The position numbers and the translations under genes are program-made. From Rhea pennata (taxonomy: Eukaryota > Chordata > Aves > Rheiformes > Rheidae), in contig NC_084667.1 in the NCBI RefSeq assembly GCF_028389875.1, positions 59,312,570-59,376,569 of the forward strand: a stretch of 64,000 nucleotides of DNA, written 5' to 3'. The notes beneath the pieces are model-generated. The model was given only the letters and a program-made list of their open reading frames with translations. It was not told the DNA's origin and did not search any database. Within the stretch, counting starts at the first letter, position 1, and each line of letters starts with the position of its first letter. This document shows positions 27,201-53,818 of this stretch, one piece after another.

Positions 27201-30200
27201 ATTAAATTAGCTGCTCTTGACAAAAGCAGTAGTATTGTACTATCAAAGGCTTTTTCTTTTTTATCCCTTCTTTTTTTTAAAGTGAGCCCATTTAAGAGAT
27301 CAGAAAGCACATACATGTGTCTTTACAAGGCAAGAACGCAATATTGAAGTTAGTATCTTTTTTCCCCCTCAGCTCTACTAAGTTGTCTAAAAATGAGAGA
27401 AGGAGAAAGACAGCAACTTTACAGCTGTTATGTTGTGCCACTACTTATTCTGGGTATCATTTGTGTCCTTCCTTCCTATCCATTTGATTTTAAAATCATT
27501 ACCTCTGGTCTTATATTGCAAATATGGACCACCTTTTGCATACATATTTGTATGCTGTCTACAAACTTAATCAGGACCTCTCCAGGAGCTATAGTAAAAC
27601 CAGCAGCAATACTGCTACAAATTTTTAATGTAATTATTTATAAAACCCACCAAATCATTCCTTCTAAAAAAGATCAATATTTATCTTTGAATATCTCTCA
27701 ATCTTTCACAATGAAACACTAAGTAAAAGAGTTAGCTCCTGAAGACCTGACTCAATTTTCTAATGCTAATTTGCAGAGATAAAGTAGTAAGTATTCATTG
27801 TAAATCTTAGGTCACTTGCAGTCTTTTGCAAGCTCTTCTACACCAAGAAAACTCCTGTGGTAACTAGATTATAGCATTATAATGATTGAAAGTCATGCTA
27901 CTACTTACTAGGTCTGCTGCATGCTCAATGAAAATGCTGTTTCCAAATTTGATTTTCTGAATGATTTCAGCTGGAACATCTGCACGCAGCTTAGGCTGTT
28001 GATCTATGAGTTGCTGCAAACGTTTACTTGGGAATACGTCTTCTGTACAAATATAGACTGCTCCTACAATCCAGAAAACAGCCTCTGTTACTAAATCATG
28101 GCTCTTACACAAACAGTTTTTTTAATAGCCCCAAAACAAAACAATGCATTATGTACTTAAAAGCTAAGCACACTTAACTGGAAATTCTTTTTACTTTTCT
28201 ACATCCCTTTTGCATCAACAATGAACAACCACAAGAAAGCGCTGCTATGACTTTCCTGTAGCTGCCAGATACCCTTTTAGTGCCTTCTGGCAAAAACGTG
28301 GTTTTGTACTCTCCCGTGGTCCACTAGGTGTCACTCTTCTTGCATGGCTGCAGAACACCTGCCTGCCTAACTGGGATGATTGAGTACCATAATGCTTTCA
28401 ACTACAAATAGAGTAACATTAATACTACGTATTTTGCCTTAGACTACCAAGTCTAATTTAATTAATTTCACTCACCCTTTTGAACTTTCTCAATATCAAA
28501 TTTATATATGGAGGGGTACTTTTTGCCATAACTTGTAAAACAGTTTAAAGAGGATCAGTCATCCATTCTCACTCCAATTAACTCTTCCTGAAAATGGTAC
28601 ATTAGATAAAAAGTATTATACTTCATCACATTACTATCAGTGATGTCTATATATTTTTACTGCAGGTTCTGGTTAACAAGTATGTACTACTGTAGAGAAA
28701 GTTAACTATACATGTCAAAGATCTTGGAGGAAAAAAATGATTATGTACAGTATTTTGTTAGAAAACTGTTGCTGTTATTGTAGAATTAGCAAAAATCATC
28801 TGAAAATAACAGCTAATAACTACAGGATTACATGTAAGCCCACTCTGATGCTAATAGAGCTTGGCAGCTGATGTGCTTGGCAGCACTAGAAATCCTCAGT
28901 ATTTCCACCCAGCAGTCCATTTTCTACACTGGCTTTCCAGGGAGCAGAGTTCCATTGCTAGTTGCAACTTCGAAACACACAACATATTCCACAGAAAAAA
29001 TACAAAACTATATCCCATAGTAGGACCTGGAAGAGCACAGGACTGGATTAAGGAAACATTAAGATATTTCCATTCCAAATAAAAATATTTTGCTGACACC
29101 TGAATAACACAAGGTATTGAATTTTGAGAACTCTTACAAAAGAGAGAAGCATGATCATAAGCCTAATTTTCTTGAAGACTAAACTTGTTTCTTCAGCTTA
29201 ACCTTTCCTACTTCTCTACCATGAATTCTTTTATAAATTGCCCTACTTCATTTGTGAAATATCAAAAAAATTCATTATTTTTCCAAAGCCCAGAAAGTCT
29301 TGTTTTTAAGTATGCAGAAAGCTATCAGCTAGAGCAATTTAGTTTATGCATGCCCACTGAATAAAAAATGTTCATCTTTGACAGATGGGATTTTAAAGTC
29401 CTCCTCAGCTATTAACAGAAAGGAAAATATTTCTTCATTATCCTCTCCTTTCAAAGGAACATTTCCACAATTTCTAAATTCATCACTGACGACCCTTCTA
29501 TTCTACCTAGGAAAAGTTTCAAAACATACTTCAGCATCTTTTCACCTCCCTTGGCTCCGGCTGCCACAGCCTTTCTCAGTAATATATTCAGTCCATACTA
29601 TTAATTTCCCCTCATTTCATTATATACTGGTAGTGATGTCAGAGGGAACTTAGGGTTTTTAGCAGCTTACAACATTTGACATTGAATGAGGACTAAAATA
29701 AAACATTATTAATCAGAGCAGTCACAACCTGATCATGATTCCTGTATTAAAACAAACAAAAAAAAATGAACTATAAATGTTTCTGTATTTTTCCCCACTT
29801 CCTATTTCAAGTATTAGTTGAGTGGATGCAATTTTGAATTTTTGAAACTGTGGGCATAAACAATTTATTTGATAATTACAAAAGTTGAACTCATATGCAA
29901 TACTTGTAGACACAAATGAGTGTATGTGCAAATTTTCATTTAGGCAGAAGGAAATCAGATTAGAAAATACATCCACTGATACTTGAATACATTAAGTTTA
30001 CAGTGACATCTATAGCTTGCTGAATATTCTATGAACTGGTATGAATATCAAGGCAAGAAAAACACAGTATATTATTTAATAAATTGTATAATTTAACTGC
30101 TTAAGTTAGTTAAATAGCTAGTTATTAAAGAGCTGATTCAGTGAACTTTAACTTTCTTGAATATTTTTCTAGGTTATCTTCTCCTAACTGAATCATTTCT

Positions 30201-33200
30201 CCACTGTCAGTTTGGGTGGTAAATGAATATCGAATAGGCAGGTATGTAACTTGACTGAAGGCAGTTCCATACACTCCTAATCATATTTTTCAGTTTCATG
30301 ATTTTTAAAAAGCCAGTGAGTAGAGACAAATTTCTAATCATAAATTCGATGCATGTTATGTATATCCGGTATCAATATTTGCTCAGATAAACCAGTAATA
30401 TCTTGCAACACTTAAGTCACAAAACTCAAATCCTTATGGTGCAAATCCATAGCTTTGGATGAACTTGGTGAAGGCAGGACAAGGAAGGTGGGAGGAAAGA
30501 TATATAGCTTCCTTAAACCCATGTGGTTCTGAGTTCATACTAAAAAAAGCTAAGCCCACCTGTGTTGAAATGTTTTAAGGCTAGAACAGTTCCTATGCGC
30601 AACATTTTGGACCTCTCGTCTACTATTCTTATTCACAACAGATTGGCTTTTGCACAACACAGCGTAATTCTGAAAGATAGGAATTTCTTATCACAGATAC
30701 TGGCTGACAGAGAGTGTATCTGCTTTTTAAAGTCAGACCTGCCTTACACAGTATGTCCTTTGTACTCTCCTCAGTTTACATAAAGGGTAGAATGTTTGTT
30801 ATTTCACATTGTTTATATCCTTTCAAATGTAGACTCACATTTCTACAGAAACCGATACTATATTGTTTAGATATTTGCCTTCCAGTCTAGAGCTATTGCA
30901 CCATTCAATATATTTCAAACTAAAGAACATAATGTTCTTGTTGGAAAAAAAAATATATATTCTATATAGAGAGAATTATCTGGAGACAAACAAATGTAAA
31001 CTTCTACTAAAGATAAAGACTTTCCTCACAGATAACTTCAATACACTAGTAAGAACAGTGATAGGAACAATCATAGTGTAGAAGAAAACTAAAAGTATCA
31101 GCTAACCCTACTGTATTACAAACATACTCATCTGAGTCTCAGTTTCACATTTGTATATGATGAACAAGTAAATCAAGGCAAGCAAGGTAATCCTGCAGCT
31201 ATAATACCTCTAGGGAAGAATAAAAAGCGAGAGAAGCAAAAATCTGGTCTTCTCTGAGCTACTGGTCCAACAACCTAATTTTAAATACCTGCCCAATATA
31301 TAGAGTCTATCCCCTTTGTAAAGTCACAGCAGGGATTTTAAAGTTTAAATGGTCATATTTACTCATGCTAAATAATTGTTTCAGGGAAACATTTGTGTTA
31401 AGAATCAAACAAAATTATTTCCTTCTTAAGAACAGTTTCAGTGCAGACTGACTGGTGTTTCCTGCCTCAGTTCAGTTCTGTAAACACCAAATCAGTTACC
31501 CATCAAACCATCAGTGAAATCTAATAGAGCAGATACTGTATTCTCAGTACATAACTGGTTAATCTGTGCCTCCTCCAAAGCATACAGTGAGGTAACCTTC
31601 TTTCCTTCTTGAAATGCTGGTCATTTCAGAAGATGGTAATGTAATTTTCTTCTTGATCTTTCTTGAGAGAGTTAACTCACACAAAATACAATGAACGAAC
31701 TTTGTTTTGGCCTAAAATTCAAGTCTCACAGTAAAAGGAGAGTAGCACTCTATCCTATTGGACCTTTGTAAGGCTCTTCAACTTCTGTTTGGGATCTTCA
31801 GTTTGAGCCACAATAAAAACCTTCAATTAGCAAGAATATGCACCCATGCATTACAGATACAAGTGGTGCTTTGTAGCAAAGTTACAGGAGTTCAAGTTAG
31901 AAGCAACACACAGACAAATAAACCCAGTAGTAAAGACTAAAAATGTCTAATCATGAAGCCACAGCACTTAATGTTCAGATATCTTAATGATAGGTGGATT
32001 GTCATAACCTAAATAGAGACCAGTACAATACAAGGAGAAAAGCCTATGACATCACGCTATTTACAGTTTATTAGGAAGCTCTCAACGCTAGCAGCAAATC
32101 AAGAGTCCAGATATTTATCACTTTTGAAAGAGAAGATTGGAGACACTCTTAGGAAGTTGTCCTGAATGACCACATAAGCACCCTTCCCCACAGTTCCAAA
32201 ACACAAAAATAGAAATTAGCTATTTTATCACATCTCAATGCTTTACTGTCATTTAGGCTGATAACCAACATGTACTACACTGGTTGTTGACCAAAAAACA
32301 AAACAAAAACAAACAAAAAAATCCCCTCAAAAGTTGTAGATAATCTTCAAATAAGGGCATGGAAGAATTTTCAGCCCTAGAAACATAATCTGCCATGCAC
32401 TAAACTGACTTTGTTAACAAGAATCAGAATTTGTCACATTATATTCATATATTACTCATGAATATAAGTTCACCCAATATGCAATAGACCATAACTGATA
32501 TTCTTAGAATGGCACAAAGAGACCTTGAGGCAAAGGACATCCCAATTTTTTGGTTTGCTGCCAGCCTTCTAGTGCTGAACATTGTACATAACAATAGCAC
32601 AAAATCAAAAAAAGTGAATACACAGTAAATCTCTACTGTCTCAAAAAACGTATTTCAACATCACCACCTAAGAGAAGGCAAAAGTTTCTAACATGAAAGA
32701 AATACACCTCCATAAATTTTAACGTTTAGCAAACTTTTAGCAGGAAGTATTGTCATCTTATACTGGTTGAGCTAGACTTCTGTGATGATTAATAAGCACC
32801 ACTATTTTCCTTCCTCCAAGTTTTCCAAGGGAAAAAAAAGCTCTTCATTGCTTTATTTCCTTTATTTCTTGATGTGAAACCCAACATTTCTTAATGCTAG
32901 ATTGTAAAAGAATCAAATCTTTTTTTTTCTCCTTCATTTTGGAGTACTCTAATTTTACAAAACAGTTCACTAAATCCCACATATTAGTTGTAATTGTGAT
33001 TACGATTTAGAATTTTAAATTTAAGCTCAGCATAGATCTGCTCTGACGTACTATGATGATCTGCTATGTTGCAGCTCCTACTAACAAATCTCACAAAGAT
33101 AGGTACCCTTTATTACCTGTTTCTAAAAACAAGGATTTCTTTATGTACTTATACTGTAGTCGAATCAAGATCCTCAAAAGTTGTGTCCTCTCAGCCCTTC

Positions 33201-36128
33201 AAAAATGCTCTGGTCCTCTCACAGGAGCATCAATAGGATGACCATCTTATTTACTGCTGCTTCATTAAATGCTTGGCAGCAGGTAAATAGGGAATGCAAC
33301 CACAACGAAGCAATGACAATAGCACTACGGGCTAAGGAACAGCCACCATCTCCACACACAAACAGCAGCAGACTGGCCACTCTGTGGCTCTGGAAAGAAG
33401 ATTCTAGAGGCAAAAATTCCAACAGGCTGTTTGGCTCCTCTTTCTGTATTCTGAATTTGTTCTGGTTTGTTCTTTTTTTCCAACGTAAATAGAAGCACTC
33501 CGGCATGAACGAAAATATACTCTCACTCATGCTATCTGTAGCAGTTAACAGCAACACAGGAAGGAGCTGAACAGCATATATTTGCTTCTGCTCTGATTAA
33601 TGACATAACTTAAAGCGAAGTATTAAGTCAAAGGCTCATTTCTGCCCCTTAAATCATAGCTTCATTTGGACAGTTCAGGATTCCTCCTCATGGGTAGAAT
33701 CAGAACAAGAAGTAATTGAGGAAGTTTCCCCACAACAAACCACAGAGCAGCCAAAGTAAATCCAGTGTTATATGGAAAGAAGAGCAAGATCACAGTAAAA
33801 AAACAACTAAAGCAGACTACGGGGACAGTGAATTCTCAGAACTGAGACAGATTTTTCCCTTTTTAAAAAGGCATAAAAATATTCAAAAGAAAATATCAGA
33901 AGTTAGATTAAGATGACAGAGACAGATGACAGTTAAAAGCCATATTCAAAGAACAAATCTATTTATTTTTGCAAAACCCAGAAAATCACATGTACAAAAC
34001 AATGCTTTGTTCAACTAGTTTTCCATTAATTTTACTCTGTAAATCATTTTAATTAGTGTAATCAAGCTAGATACTGTTTGAAATTTAAAACCTCTAACTG
34101 GGAATATATACCACATACCACAGATGCTTGTGGAAAATTACCAGTTTGACAAGCTGTTTTGCCGTGGTTTTTATTTGAGAAGTCAGTAAGTACTTATGAC
34201 AGTGATGCTTTTCCTACGTTGTTTGCATGTGCGCATTGGAAGGTGAGTAAACAAGAGCCAATAGCGATTTTATATTACATTATGCTGCAATGCAGGGCAT
34301 GTGCAGAATATGCTTTTCTCTCCATAATGCTGCATTATGAATTAGCTTACCATTAATGCTATTGCACAAGGATAAAATGTTCAGTGAATAAAAACATTTA
34401 CTTCAACATTTACTTCAACATACAGATAATGCTTTTAAAGACAGCATATTCCTCCAAATGGCAAATAAATCAATACATTTCAGTACTTACCAGATTCTAA
34501 TCCACCATATTTGTACGGATACTGCACACAAAGGCACAGCTGCAAACTAATCTGAGTCTTCCCAGCAGAACTTTCGCCGGCAAGTTCTGTGATTCCCACT
34601 AAAGGAATACCACCTTTTAACAAGTTATCTAAGGCTGAACATCCCAGGCTTAGTTTCTGGTGTTGTGAAGTGAGATGATGTTTATCTTGGTAGAGCTGAA
34701 GCGCTGAAGGATATTTTTTAAGTAGGGGAGAGGGGGGAGGGGAGGGAAGAGGGAGGAAAGAAAAAGTTCCATTTAGTATCTAACACAATGATACAATACA
34801 GAGGCTATACTTCAGGTTTCATCTCCAACAGATATTTTCTTTGTTGGCGAGAGATTTTTCTAAATTAGCCTGGTCTTCCCCACTTCCCTTCCTATGCACA
34901 ATCTAATATTTCTATGCCTTGTTCAAAAATAGATAGTTTACACTGCATCCTTTCCTCCTCCATATTTTTTTTCTTTTCTCTGCCTTTAAAGAGTCTCTGT
35001 GGAAAGCTACACACAGGGAAAATCGTGTCCATACAGTTCAAGCAGAGCAATTATGGAAATGGAAAGCTATAGCAGACTATGAAACAGCATAGCAGGCATC
35101 TGGCCAAGACCTGAAGATACACAGAGCTCAAGGAAATAGATTAGAAGGACAGCTACCACGAAGCACTTATACAGGAGGAGCTGTCAAAGCCTGCAGATTT
35201 GGAATTATGTGTTTGTATTACATCATTTATGTAGTTTATAACAGACAAGCTTTTCAACTAGTGCTTTTCAACTAGTCTCAGTCCAAAAGGAAAATAATGA
35301 GAGAGAGCACGAGTTTGTCAAGGGAAAAGCAAATCTTGTGTTCCCCCAATCGACTTTTCCAGGTTGAAAAAATTATTTCGTTGTGTTTTAAAAAGGCTTG
35401 ATCCTGAGAAATGACTCTCATTCACTACAGCATAACCAAAACACTTACCTTTTCATTTTTCAGATTACTTATCATATTACTTATTACCTAGGAGCCAAAA
35501 CTATACCTTCTCCCCATGACAATACATTTGATGATTTATACAGATGACTTCTTTTTTTGTCTGTTAGCTGTATTACCTGTAAGCATACTATTTTTCCTCA
35601 GCGTGCGAGAGATTGTTTTCAATAAATACTGTATATCTGCATTGGATAGTTTCATCAGTCTTTGCAAGTCTGCTTCAGAAAGAGTTAAAATCTCTTTCAC
35701 TGATTTTATGTCAGCTGAAATTAGAGAAATTCTTATCAATACTTTTGGCTGGATTACAGTCTTATGCACAAAAGAAAACTTTTTTCACTTCCTACTAGTC
35801 ACGTATATAGACTTTATCTACGCTGCAGGATTAGATTCTTGTGATCTAAGCAGGCAACATTTACTGTGAATGTATCAAAACACACTATATATAGAAGTAT
35901 TTGGAATCACTGAATTGAGGGAGAAGCCGTCACTTCTAATTACTCACAAGATTAGCTTACAAAATATTTAATTACTGTTCCAAAATGTTGGTGTATGTCT
36001 ATACATTTATATTCATAAACATACAATTATTTAAAGGAAGACCTATTAGCTATAGGTTTGCAGATTAAGTTACCTTTTTTAAGGGCAGCAATTACTTTGG
36101 GGTTCAAGTCAAACTGCTCCCAATCCAT
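24030..36128 (-). CDS. XRCC3: DNA repair protein XRCC3 (RAD51 paralogue)
   Basis: RAD51 paralogue that pairs with RAD51C (CX3 complex) in homologous recombination and replication-fork protection in the nucleus. Seven coding exons on the minus strand join in frame to 359 residues (human 346, recalled). The N-terminus [18 protein letters not shown] leads into a helix-hairpin-helix-like domain (about 1-65). Walker A GESSAGKT is at 107-114 with Lys113, and Walker B LVVID is at 209-213. Near the C-terminus are [18 protein letters not shown] and [16 protein letters not shown]. The start is the ATG at 36126-36128; it aligns with the human start and lies in a short first coding exon. At least one untranslated exon probably lies upstream in the CpG island shared with ZFYVE21. 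The extra length is mostly at the C-terminus, which diverges after EGVKGINP. Convergent with KLC1. Confidence 0.97.
24289..25422 (-). other. XRCC3: XRCC3 last intron
   Basis: 1.1 kb, containing the compound microsatellite with its palindrome. No other coding signal. Confidence 0.85.
24675..24775. repeat. Compound TG/TA/CA microsatellite with palindrome
   Basis: ATG/TG repeats, then (GT)n, TATATA, (AC)n and (TA)n, in the last XRCC3 intron. 24719-24748 is a perfect 30-base palindrome centred at 24733/24734. Confidence 0.93.
25423..25469 (-). CDS. XRCC3: XRCC3 47-base exon ([12 protein letters not shown])
   Basis: Acceptor TCTGATTTAG, donor GTAAGT. Fifteen codons plus two bases ([15 protein letters not shown]). 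It fits both the phase and the sequence gap between MCINQ and SAVDNRVSP. The human protein has VTEAMEEQGAAH here (recalled). It is too short to show as an open frame and was found by splice logic. Confidence 0.92.
25470..26058 (-). other. XRCC3: XRCC3 intron
   Basis: 589 bases between the Walker B exon and the 47-base exon. It includes an exact 10-base tandem duplication (ACTGGTTTAA) at 25891-25910 and otherwise nothing recognised. Confidence 0.85.
26059..26271 (-). CDS. XRCC3: XRCC3 exon with Walker B
   Basis: Acceptor GTGATAG, donor GTACAA, 71 codons in phase 0 ([19 protein letters not shown], then [17 protein letters not shown], ending MCINQ). LVVIDS is the Walker B strand. The exon begins upstream of the obvious GMVRLVV block; the extra residues align with the human DTLLECVNKKVPVLLSRG (recalled). 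Confidence 0.96.
26272..27908 (-). other. XRCC3: XRCC3 intron
   Basis: 1.6 kb AT-rich intron. Open frames on the plus strand (for example 26674-26943 and 27393-27722) have no recognisable domains and are taken as chance. Confidence 0.82.
27909..28063 (-). CDS. XRCC3: XRCC3 exon ([16 protein letters not shown])
   Basis: Acceptor GATTGTAG, donor GTAAGT. Two bases complete Gly, then 51 codons from [18 protein letters not shown] to IFIEHAADL. Strongly conserved part of the RecA fold just after Walker A. Confidence 0.96.
28064..34490 (-). other. XRCC3: XRCC3 large intron
   Basis: 6.4 kb, the largest XRCC3 intron. AT-rich with no recognisable exon, RNA gene or transposon. A CTCF-like motif lies at 28321-28334 and a 12-base tandem duplication at 34394-34421. 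Confidence 0.82.
34491..34703 (-). CDS. XRCC3: XRCC3 exon with Walker A
   Basis: Acceptor ATCCTTCAG, donor GTAAGT. Two bases complete Ala, then 70 codons and one base. It contains [18 protein letters not shown], then [27 protein letters not shown] is the ATP-binding P-loop. Confidence 0.97.
35577..35714 (-). CDS. XRCC3: XRCC3 second coding exon
   Basis: Acceptor CTAATTTCAG, donor GTAATA. Two bases complete Ala, then [19 protein letters not shown] to RKNSMLT plus one base. Corresponds to the N-terminal helical domain. Confidence 0.95.
36074..36128 (-). CDS. XRCC3: XRCC3 first coding exon
   Basis: ATG at 36126-36128 with A at -3 (GAAATGG). Eighteen codons ([18 protein letters not shown]) plus one base, then donor GTAACT. 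The exon probably continues a few bases upstream to an AG acceptor (ATCAG or CCCCAG), with untranslated exons further 5'. Confidence 0.93.
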
Positions 36129-37384
36129 TTCCTGATTCAGTAACTGGGGTGAACAGAGCATCAGGTAATTATTACTGGTTATTGCATTTTTTTTTAATCA
36201 GATATACATGCAATACAAAAATCCAAGCATGCCTTGTGGTAACTTTGTATTTCTTCATTATTTTAGAAAAGCAGCAATGGTTCAGCACATGGACCAAGGT
36301 CTTCTCAGATGGTTCTTATCATATACGCTACTAAAGACTTCTACTAATAGTGATGTAGTTACAAATTGCTAGTGATTTTAATTGCATACCCAGTTAGGGT
36401 ATTTGCTCTGGATTGAAGCTCACAAATATGTTGGATAAAGTAATTTCTATCTTGCCATTCTTTACAAGAATTTTTTATTTTCAAAAAGGAAAAAAGACCT
36501 CCTCACACACACATGTATTTTAGAATAATCCAAGACTAGTCATGTATCTGAAATTCAAATGTATTTTGATTTACTGAAACACAGTTTGTTACTAATAACA
36601 TTACATGGTATTTTAATATTTTGATCTAAAACTCTGGTTTAGTACTATAATTACCTCAAAAAGAAGAAAAACATCCTATGATGCTTGTTACTGTTATGTA
36701 GATCATTTTTATGGAGAGCAGCTCACACTTAAGAGATATGCAAGAATATATCACTTACTGAACATTCACCTTTTTAACAGAGAAGGATGCTTGGCATGGA
36801 TCCTGAGAACACAATGAATGTAGGAGAAACAAAATCAATTCTTTTTAAGCAATACTTATTAAAATCAACTTTCTGACAAGTGTTTCAAAGTTCAGGCTTA
36901 CTGAAACTAATCATTATGATGACCTTTGACTGAAAGGATTCCACATCGTTTTGTATACCTCACTCATCCAAAGCCATTGAAACTCAGCCACTGCCGCAAA
37001 GGCACTAGGAGGAAAGGGAAATTACCAGGGAACAACTGTAGCAAAGCAGAATTGGAGCAAAAAATACCGAGTGCCTTCGATTTAGAAGCCTGTTTCAAGA
37101 TCCTCATGCACTTAACTGTATGATGCTCAGTTTATCAGTTGGGGAAAGGAGTATCATCTCTTTAGCACTGATTTGTACTTATGGCTGGAGGCGCAGTGGA
37201 GACGCACAAACTGATACACTCTAAAGCAGTAAAGCAGGGCAGAGCGCCCAGATTTTCTCCTCCCCGCAGAGGCAGCCAGCACAGAGCGAAATCAGCTCCG
37301 GCGCGGCCACCAACGGACGAGCTGCAACCGCCCCGCGCCGGTTCCAACCGCCCCCGCGACGGCGCGCCACGCCTAACACCGCAG

Positions 37385-37432
37385 CCAATCGGCGACGCGG
37401 CTTGCCTGCAACGTCACTAGGCACAGACCAAT
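37385..37432. promoter_or_regulatory. CCAAT box pair on the XRCC3 side
   Basis: CCAAT at 37385-37389 and 37428-37432, 43 bases apart, with ACGTCA (CRE half-site) between them. Seen from XRCC3 they read ATTGG. NF-Y binding is inferred from the motif. Confidence 0.55.
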
Positions 37433-37730
37433 CCGAGAGCCTCAATAGCGGGCGGTGCCGGCGGGCAGGGCGCTACCCGGAAAGGCGTCGGGACGCTTTC
37501 AGCTGTGGTCCGCTACGGCGGGGCAGCGCAGAGTCGATCGGTGGCCGCGGCAGCCACCGGCCTCGCACAGAGCGCTCCGAAGAAGCCGCGTCAGCTCGGC
37601 CAGGGGAGCCCGGCCCCCGTTCCCTCCCCCTCGCTGACCCCTTATCAAGTTTCCTCGGGTGCCGAATTCGGAACCCTGTCTGAGGCGCCTGTGTCCTTCG
37701 CTTCCGGGTTGTGAGGTGGATCTTCCCGTG

Positions 37731-37740
37731 GCGCACGCGC
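37731..37740. promoter_or_regulatory. NRF1-like site
   Basis: GCGCACGCGC, close to the NRF1 consensus GCGCATGCGC, 30 bases from an ETS-like CTTCCGG. Both are common in housekeeping bidirectional promoters. Confidence 0.5.
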
Positions 37741-37804
37741 CTCTCGCTCGCCCAGGGGCGGGGGGAGGGACTAAATACCAGCGCCACACCCCGAGCGATA
37801 AGGA

Positions 37805-37929
37805 ATTGGCCGGGAAGTCCGGGGGCTGGGCCCTATTGGGCGCCAGGAGCGGGCGGCGGGGACTGGCGGTTCGCCGCACTCCATTGGTCCCCAGCCGTGT
37901 CCGTTCCGAGGGGCCCGGGCTGCGATTGG
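37805..37929. promoter_or_regulatory. Four ATTGG (inverted CCAAT) boxes on the ZFYVE21 side
   Basis: ATTGG at 37805-37809, 37835-37839, 37883-37887 and 37925-37929, all in one orientation, spaced 30, 48 and 42 bases, within 185 bases of the ZFYVE21 ATG. Typical of NF-Y-driven TATA-less promoters. Confidence 0.6.
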
Positions 37930-37962
37930 GCGGCAGTGACGCCAGTCTCGAGGGGCGAGTAG

Positions 37963-52596
<14,634 letters not shown>

Positions 52597-53280
52597 GAAT
52601 GGCAAACTGTTGGCAATTTGAGGGAAGAGACCAACCTCTAAGGACTTGCATCTCACTTTTTGCTAATTTGACAGCTGGTAACATTTGCTGTTCTTGACCC
52701 TTTCTCATTCCAGTGTGGTTCACGATGTAAGAACTGGCAAATGCAATGTGAATAACTTTTTGAACCATGAGTATTCACTATAGTGTGCAATATGTATACA
52801 ATTAATGCTTTAAACAGCCTCACCTTTTAAGACTTTGTATATTTTGTTAAACGTTTATTGGCACTTAATATGAAATATGAAAATAAAACCTACACTACAG
52901 CTAATGTACAGCACAACTTTTATAGTAACAGTTATGTATCGTTTGCCACAAAAAGCAAACAAATGTGTATGTCTCTTCTGCAGAGAATAACTTTTGGGTA
53001 TAGATCTCAGGTTTTCCCCTCTATCCAAATGTTTAAAATCAATGTACAATAAAATCTGCCTTAGATATGATTTTATAGAAGTTACTTCTTGGCTTTCTAA
53101 ACATATTTCACCAGATACCACAAAATTAGAATTTCATAAACAAGATCTTGAAAATTCCCTTCTGTAATAAATAGCCTTCTGAATAATGTTTAGTTTTGTA
53201 TTTTCTTTTTGGTAACTAGTTTTTGTTAATCTAACTGTAATGCTATCTGGAATTTGTACATTAAAATGTATACAATATGG

Positions 53281-53286
53281 AATAAA
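53281..53286 (+). promoter_or_regulatory. ZFYVE21: Candidate ZFYVE21 distal poly(A) signal
   Basis: AATAAA about 690 bases past the stop, followed by a GAGGTGATGTTT stretch. Three earlier hexamers (52882, 53048, 53166) make several 3' ends likely. Confidence 0.45.
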
Positions 53287-53812
53287 TTCAGTTATTTAAA
53301 TAAGAGGTGATGTTTACTTTCACAGTAGAGTACAGGGTGATAGGTACTATACTACCATTGTCTGAACTCTGAGACTGTTGATTTCCTTTTCAAACAATAC
53401 CCGTGTTTAGTTTTAAGCCTGGGTAATTTACTCAGCTATTAGGGATGAATCCTCTGGCTCCACAAGCTACAGCAAGTGTCTTCCTGCCCTCCATTTTCCT
53501 GTATTTCCTGTAGCAGTAAAAATTGAGCAATCCACCACACAAGGCTCAGTTGTCTGACGGCATGTAAAACACCCATGAGAGTTTCCTAGACAAGTATTAA
53601 TTTGTCACACCTGGAACAGTGGAGTTTATATTGTAACAGGGCTTAAAAATGGTTTTGTAAATCAACGTCTATGCATCAGGTAAAACAATGAGGAAACTTG
53701 AATTAACAAACAGGTTGAGGCAAGCTGGAGTTCAAGTCTTTTCATGCAGATGACGGCCAGCAGTATCTCTACCATAAAAATACTAGAGAGTGCAGCCATG
53801 CCTTAGCAGTAC

Positions 53813-53818
53813 TTTATT
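53813..53818 (-). promoter_or_regulatory. PPP1R13B: Candidate PPP1R13B poly(A) signal
   Basis: TTTATT on the plus strand reads AATAAA for PPP1R13B, about 1.45 kb past its stop. An alternative at 54177-54182 would shorten the UTR by about 360 bases. Confidence 0.45.

Noticed and set aside
28064-28112. Extension of the XRCC3 AVYICTED exon upstream, reading [10 protein letters not shown]
   Set aside because: VTEA resembles a human XRCC3 segment, but it is out of order; a TAG acceptor precedes the Gly codon and the true counterpart is the exon at 25423-25469.
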